Position numbers and translations under genes: made by a program | Notes under the pieces: model-generated | What the model was told of the DNA's origin: nothing | Database searches by the model: none | The model's input: the letters and a program-made list of their open reading frames with translations, nothing else | Shown here: positions 60,483 through 64,000 of the stretch, piece after piece | Layout: every line of letters begins with the position of its first letter | Position numbering within the stretch: position 1 is the stretch's first letter | DNA from: JBCDBW01 sp039182965 | Lineage (GTDB): Bacteria; Verrucomicrobiota; Verrucomicrobiia; Verrucomicrobiales; DEV007 | DNA: 64,000 nt | Assembly: GCA_039182965.1 (NCBI GenBank) | Contig: JBCDBW010000006.1 | Span: 5,960 to 69,959, forward strand | Direction of reading: 5' to 3'

Positions 60483-60977
60483 GACCCCTTCGGGTGACTC
60501 GAAGTAAGAGAGAGAACCCGTCAGCGCCGCTTGCCCGAAGGTCCGACTCCCACCCGACAGCACCTGGAACCCTCGCTTCAAGCCCTGCCATGAGTTCACT
60601 GACGATTTCATGATCGCCCCGATCCACCATCAACTGCCCCTTAAAGCCCGCAAAGATTTCGCCGCCGCATGACCCATCAACTCGACACGAATACCTGCGT
60701 GTGCCTCGCTTAAGACGTCGAAATTGGAGAAGGCAGGCGCGCGCGGGCTCCCCCCGGACAAAACAAGGCCATTTTCAATCCTCCGCTCCATTCCATGGGC
60801 GACAGGATTCAGAGGAAAGCCCGCGAGACGCTGTTGAAAATGGGGCGCTATCGTTTCCGCATCTCTCGCGATCCAATCGGCTCCGCCCTGCATTGCCGTC
60901 TTGCCGCCGGAAACCGATCCCATGCTTCCTCCATCATGCGAATCCCGAACCCCCCCCTCGAACGTCCTCCGCTTCAC
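60466..60977 (-). pseudogene. Probable frameshifted gene behind the exported protein
   Basis: A GTG at 60977 overlaps the stop of the preceding gene by four bases (GTGA), which suggests a coupled gene. The frame reads MKRRTFEGGVRDSHDGG to FDVLSEAHAGIRVELMGHAAAK and stops early near 60630. A one-base shift just after GHAAAK opens a frame that runs on smoothly (FAGFKGQLMVDRGDHEIVSEL, then MAGLEARVPGAVGWESDLRA) to a stop at 60466, inside the end of the AsmA-like gene on the other strand. No family is recognised. A short functional version is possible. Confidence 0.35.
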
Positions 60978-61582
60978 GTGGTCTCAGGATCAACGGGAAC
61001 GGCCTTCTCATCCTCCCCGGCCGGCTTCGCCTCTTCTTCTTGCTCCTTCGCCTCCTCCTCCGCCTCGCCGCCATCGTCACCCCCAAATTGCAGCCCGCTG
61101 CTCGCATATGTCGTCCCGAAATTGAGCCGCAGGTTCACCACTTGCAATACCCCCGACAGAAACAACTCGTCGCTCAAATCACCGAGCGGATGAATGAATG
61201 CGCTCCACACCACCGCATCGTTCACACAATAACGCGCGTCGAGCGCGCGATCGTAATTCGCCATCATGCATTCCGCCAGCTCCTCCTCGGTGATCTCCGT
61301 CAGCGGTGCGACCGGCGACATCACTCGCATGCGATCCGCGCTTTCATCCGTGATGCAAACCACCGTCAGATCCGCCACTCGAAACTCCCACAAACCCGGC
61401 TCGCCTTCAGCGTCCACATCGATCTCCCGAATCAACTCCTCAAGCCGACTATTCGTCATCACGCCCACCGCCTCAGAAGCCGTCGCCTCCTCATCCTCTC
61501 CTCCGGAAGACTCAGCCCGGAGACCCACGTGCCAAGGCCCGGCCGACAGGACGCATACGCCCAGAAACATAACTGCAACCAT
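60974..61582 (-). CDS. Exported protein of unknown function
   Basis: A 202-residue protein. A signal peptide covers about 1-24 (VAVMFLGVCVLSAGPWHVGLRA). The middle (MTNSRLEELIREIDVDAEGEPGLWEFRVADLTVVCITDESADRMRVMSPVAPL, then MMANYDRALDARYCVNDAVVWSAFIHPL and LFLSGVLQVVNL) resembles the YbjN/type III chaperone-like alpha-beta fold in layout, but I would not name a family. The end is acidic (EAEEEAKEQEEEAKPAGEDEK). The ATG at 61582 is chosen for the signal peptide; a GTG at 61663 in frame would add 27 residues. It is downstream of the integron integrase on the same strand, 93 bp apart. Confidence 0.72.
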   Translation of the reverse strand: MVAVMFLGVCVLSAGPWHVGLRAESSGGEDEEATASEAVGVMTNSRLEELIREIDVDAEGEPGLWEFRVADLTVVCITDESADRMRVMSPVAPLTEITEEELAECMMANYDRALDARYCVNDAVVWSAFIHPLGDLSDELFLSGVLQVVNLRLNFGTTYASSGLQFGGDDGGEAEEEAKEQEEEAKPAGEDEKAVPVDPETT

Positions 61583-61675
61583 CCGGTCCGGAATCAGAGT
61601 CGGCCTCGACACCCGCCCATTGAGCCGCCAACGAAGGAAAAAATCAAGCAGAACGCCCACCACACCACCCCCGTC

Positions 61676-62704
61676 TCAACCGCGTGGACCACTCAATCGA
61701 TCTAGCGGACTCTCCACCTCCCCGCGCATCTGTCGCGCCGTCTGCACATAGATCATCGTCGTCGACAAATCAGAATGCCCCAGCAGCTCCTGCACCGTCC
61801 GCACATCCTGCCCCTGCAGAATCAGGTGTGTGGCAAAACTGTGCCGCAAAGTGTGCGCCCCCACCTTCTTCGAAATCCCCGCCCGCTTCGCCGCATCCGA
61901 CAAAGCCCGCGTAATTGAATTCTCATGCACATGATGCCGCCGATACTGCCCGCGCGCGCGCGGGTCTTCCTTGACCTGTTTACTCGGAAAAAACCACTGC
62001 CACAACCACTCTCGACCCCCGTTCGGATAGCGCCGCCGCATCCCCTCCGGTAACCAAACGTTCGCCACGCCCTTGTCCACGTCGTCTTTCCACAGTGCCT
62101 CCAGGCGCAAACGCTGGCGCTCCAGCTCAGGACGCAACGACTTCGGCAAGATCGTCGACCGATCTTTGTTCCCCTTGCCGTCAAACACCAACACCAGACC
62201 ATTCTCCAAATCGATGTCTTTCACGCGCAGCCGCACGCACTCCATCTTTCGCAGACCCGTCCCATACAGCAGCTGGGCCATCGTCAAAAACGTGCCCTCC
62301 AGTTGGCTAATCAAACGCTCCACTTCTCCCACCGACAACACCACCGGCAATGTGCGCCCCCGCGTCGCGCGTCGCGCCTTCACATTCTCCAGCGGTCGAT
62401 CCAGGACATGCCGATACAAAAAGACCAACGCATTGAACGCTTGATTCTGCGTGCTCGCCGCGACATCCTTGTTCGTAGCCAAATGCGTTAAATACGCCTC
62501 CACCTCCCGCTCACCCATCTCTCCGGGGTGCGTCATGCCATGAAACCGCACATACCGCCGATACCACTGCACATAACTTCGCTCCGTCCGCTTCGCCAGC
62601 CCCCGATACCGCATCACCTCAATCAAACGACGCTCCAAACCCCCCTTTTCTCCAGTCTCAGTCCCCCCATCATCACCCGTCTTTTTCTCGTCGCCAGCCG
62701 TCAC
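61676..62704 (-). CDS. intI: Integron integrase (tyrosine recombinase IntI)
   Basis: A 342-residue tyrosine recombinase that inserts gene cassettes at attI and excises them through folded attC sites. The SAM-like core-binding domain is at about 20-110 (MRYRGLAKRTERSYVQWYRRYVRFHG). The catalytic set is Arg in LLYGTGLRKMECVRLRVKDIDL, Lys in FDGKGNKDRSTILP, HTLRHSFATHL, the second His in LLGHSDLSTTMIYV and Tyr after it. The IntI-only patch between them is present (YPNGGREWLWQWFFPS) and separates it from XerC/D. The start is GTG 62704, close to a long dyad. The gene points away from the DUF6678 and DUF2625 genes, the classic integron layout. Confidence 0.94.
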   Translation of the reverse strand: MTAGDEKKTGDDGGTETGEKGGLERRLIEVMRYRGLAKRTERSYVQWYRRYVRFHGMTHPGEMGEREVEAYLTHLATNKDVAASTQNQAFNALVFLYRHVLDRPLENVKARRATRGRTLPVVLSVGEVERLISQLEGTFLTMAQLLYGTGLRKMECVRLRVKDIDLENGLVLVFDGKGNKDRSTILPKSLRPELERQRLRLEALWKDDVDKGVANVWLPEGMRRRYPNGGREWLWQWFFPSKQVKEDPRARGQYRRHHVHENSITRALSDAAKRAGISKKVGAHTLRHSFATHLILQGQDVRTVQELLGHSDLSTTMIYVQTARQMRGEVESPLDRLSGPRG

Positions 62705-62711
62705 AACCTTA

Positions 62712-62747
62712 TACTTGATTCCATAGACAATACTATGTTATCAAGTA
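62712..62747. promoter_or_regulatory. 15-bp dyad between intI and the first downstream gene (attI or operator candidate)
   Basis: The arms TACTTGATTCCATAG (62712-62726) and CTATGTTATCAAGTA (62733-62747) are inverted repeats with 13 of 15 matches and a 6-base centre (ACAATA). It starts 8 bp before the intI GTG and ends 35 bp before the DUF6678 ATG, where attI, the intI promoter and the cassette promoter are expected. It is not a LexA box of the CTGT-N8-ACAG kind. Confidence 0.65.
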
Positions 62748-62781
62748 AAATTACTAGCTAATAATATTGTTCTGCTAAGAA

Positions 62782-63306
62782 ATGGCCGATACTCAACATC
62801 CCAGAGCAAACGCGGAGCCGGTTTATCCCAGCAGGCCTTTTGTTAGCGAGATCCCAAAGCTACAACGGATCATCGCGGATCGAGGACTAACCGGTCTCGC
62901 GAACGACGCCAAGTGGAACGAGTTGCTCGCTTTTATGCGCAACGTGCCTCGTGAGGGTTGGTGCCCAGGGTATCGTTACCGCTGCATTGATTCGGATTTC
63001 GTCTCGGAGTGGGATTGCGAGTGGTGGCATCATTTGCCCTTTCCATTTATATCGGTGATGTGGCTCGATCTAAATTTCAAGCAGGAGGTTCACCGCGGTC
63101 AGCTTCTCTCGCCCCAGTTGATTGATCATTCTCGCGAGCTTGAGGTTTTACTCACGCGCGTCGGTTTCGACTTTGAGAAAGGTGCTGATACAATACGAAT
63201 CTTCGGATACGCACCCCGTGATCGGGGCGATTTCACGCCAGCCAAAAAAGCAGAACAAGACGGCGCTGACCAACCCGCTACCGCCGCGAAGTCGAAAGCT
63301 AAATGA
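62782..63306 (+). CDS. DUF6678 family protein, likely first integron cassette
   Basis: A 174-residue protein. The DUF6678 pattern is visible: AKWNELLAFMRNVPREGWCPGYRYRCID, WDCEWWHHLPFPFISVMWLDL, LIDHSRELEVLLTRVGFDFEKGADTIRIFGYAPRD. The function of the family is unknown; members are often found in integron cassettes and as immunity-like singletons (recalled). The tail is K/A-rich. Base use differs from the backbone (in 62941-63000, 19 G and 14 C). It faces away from intI across the dyad, as the first cassette should. No canonical attC follows it. Confidence 0.82.
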   Translation: MADTQHPRANAEPVYPSRPFVSEIPKLQRIIADRGLTGLANDAKWNELLAFMRNVPREGWCPGYRYRCIDSDFVSEWDCEWWHHLPFPFISVMWLDLNFKQEVHRGQLLSPQLIDHSRELEVLLTRVGFDFEKGADTIRIFGYAPRDRGDFTPAKKAEQDGADQPATAAKSKAK

Positions 63307-63383
63307 CAATTTCAACCATCTACCTGAATTCGGAGGTGCGTCCCCAGTAGCGGGTGGCAGGCCTCAGACGTTCTCCCCAAAAA

Positions 63384-64000
63384 ATGAAGCCACTGGCGGA
63401 GCTCATCAACACAGACGAACCTGGCATTGAGCTCGTTCGCGCATGGCTTGCGGAAGGATCTCTCGACCATGAGATTCTGCCAGCGTCAACTGACAGTGGT
63501 TCCCGACTTGAAGAGACCCAGGTCACCACGCGGTCCCCGATGGGAGCGATCGTGTATGAGACTGGAGGGCTCATCGTCGATAAAGGATGGCTGCGGATCC
63601 TTGGCTCGGGCTGCGATCGCATGGGACGTTCACTGCCCGGCTGGAATCGAGACGTGCTGGGCGAGGATCGTTCGGCCTACCTCGTTGCCGATGACGTCTT
63701 GGGAGGTTTCTTCGCGATCAACGGGGGCGGGTTAGGAGAGGACTTGGGTTCGCTCTACTACCTTCCCTACGACGACCTTTCTTGGCAGGCGCTCGACATC
63801 AATTACTCTCAGTTCATTGCTTGGTGCGTCACGGATCGCCTTCACGAATTCTACGGCGACGACCGCTTCTCCGATTGGGACGAGCGTGCATCGTCGATTT
63901 CGCCAGATCAGTGTTTTTCATTCTATCCGTTCCTCTGGACGGAAGAGGGCAGTGTGCAGGGCAGCCACTGCAAACCTGTCCCCGCGCTCGAGACTTTCCG
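63384..64000 (+). CDS. DUF2625 family protein (partial at window end), possible second cassette
   Basis: The frame from ATG 63384 is open for 205 codons and runs off the window. Features of DUF2625: an acidic helical start (KPLAELINTDEPGIELVRAWL), QVTTRSPMGAIVYETGGLIVDKGWLRILGSG, LVADDVLGGFFAINGGGLGEDLGSLYYLPYDDLSW and FSFYPFLWTEEGSV. The family resembles SMI1/KNR4-type proteins by shape, and its role is unknown. It is 77 bp after the DUF6678 gene on the same strand, so both may be cassettes of one array. The codon ends are balanced between G and C, unlike the backbone. Confidence 0.82.
   Translation, partial: MKPLAELINTDEPGIELVRAWLAEGSLDHEILPASTDSGSRLEETQVTTRSPMGAIVYETGGLIVDKGWLRILGSGCDRMGRSLPGWNRDVLGEDRSAYLVADDVLGGFFAINGGGLGEDLGSLYYLPYDDLSWQALDINYSQFIAWCVTDRLHEFYGDDRFSDWDERASSISPDQCFSFYPFLWTEEGSVQGSHCKPVPALETF

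Noticed and set aside
63307..63383. attC site between the DUF6678 and DUF2625 genes
   Set aside because: No GTTRRRY and RYYYAAC pair is present in the gap; only a small ACCTGAATTCGGAGGT dyad is seen.
1..64000. CRISPR arrays, rRNA genes, insertion sequences with transposase
   Set aside because: No regularly spaced repeats, no rRNA-like blocks and no transposase frame was seen on either strand.

Overview
The window is a GC-rich bacterial chromosome segment. Verrucomicrobiota (PVC group) fits best, by inference: an ECF sigma factor beside a Ser/Thr kinase, giant CSLREA/choice-of-anchor-Q parallel beta-helix proteins, a DUF6768 protein paired with an ECF sigma factor, a PEP-CTERM protein, a small AP2-like basic protein, McsA-McsB-ClpC without CtsR, and a solitary chromosomal integron integrase. 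No rRNA, convincing tRNA or CRISPR array was seen. The + strand is strongly C over G in genes of both orientations, so + strand genes end codons in C and - strand genes end them in G. Stretches that break this rule (about 39.1-39.9 kb and 62.8-64 kb) look newly acquired.

Region by region. 1-13.8 kb: a Fic-family tail, an ECF sigma factor, a membrane Ser/Thr kinase whose outer part is a duplicated beta-helix, and two tandem giant secreted beta-helix paralogues. 13.8-24.9 kb: housekeeping genes (trpB, mutY, rnhC, HU, a heptosyltransferase-like GT9, a phosphoesterase, an exported isochorismatase-like protein, an ABC transporter operon with a third gene, acylphosphatase). 24.9-28.5 kb: folP, cdaA, a very short CdaR-like anchor and glmM, which carries an in-frame 99-bp insert with two hairpins. 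28.5-31 kb: a phosphotransferase gene lies between glmM and a decayed second copy of the glmM 3' end; then DUF6768 and its ECF sigma factor. 31-34.8 kb: bioD, rplU, rpmA, trmL, the AP2-like gene and a LolD-type ATPase. 35-38.5 kb: a hybrid histidine kinase.

38.8-41.4 kb: a Tat-signal gene fragment, a short element with 25-bp terminal inverted repeats, the phosphoesterase it appears to have split, and a small operon ending in a metallo-beta-lactamase-fold hydrolase. 41.7-44.9 kb: a di-haem peroxidase and an exported protein downstream of a TetR regulator, with three near-identical 14-bp palindromes that mark a likely regulon. 45.2-54.7 kb: a second hybrid histidine kinase with a single-domain response regulator, ilvE, mcsA-mcsB-clpC closed by a strong terminator, and a glycosyltransferase. 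55.4-61.6 kb: a PEP-CTERM protein, a Tat-exported sugar isomerase-like TIM barrel, a large AsmA-like envelope protein, a probable frameshifted gene and an exported protein. 61.7-64 kb: an integron integrase facing away from DUF6678 and DUF2625 genes, with a long dyad in the gap.

How parts may work together: the first locus looks like a signalling and surface module in which the kinase shares its beta-helix fold with the proteins beside it; the cda-glm cluster links c-di-AMP synthesis to cell-wall precursor supply; the TetR locus is a self-contained switch; the integron end is a likely gene-acquisition site. The least described items are the sigma-kinase-beta-helix module, the mini-CdaR, the palindromic insert in GlmM and the element that split the phosphoesterase gene.
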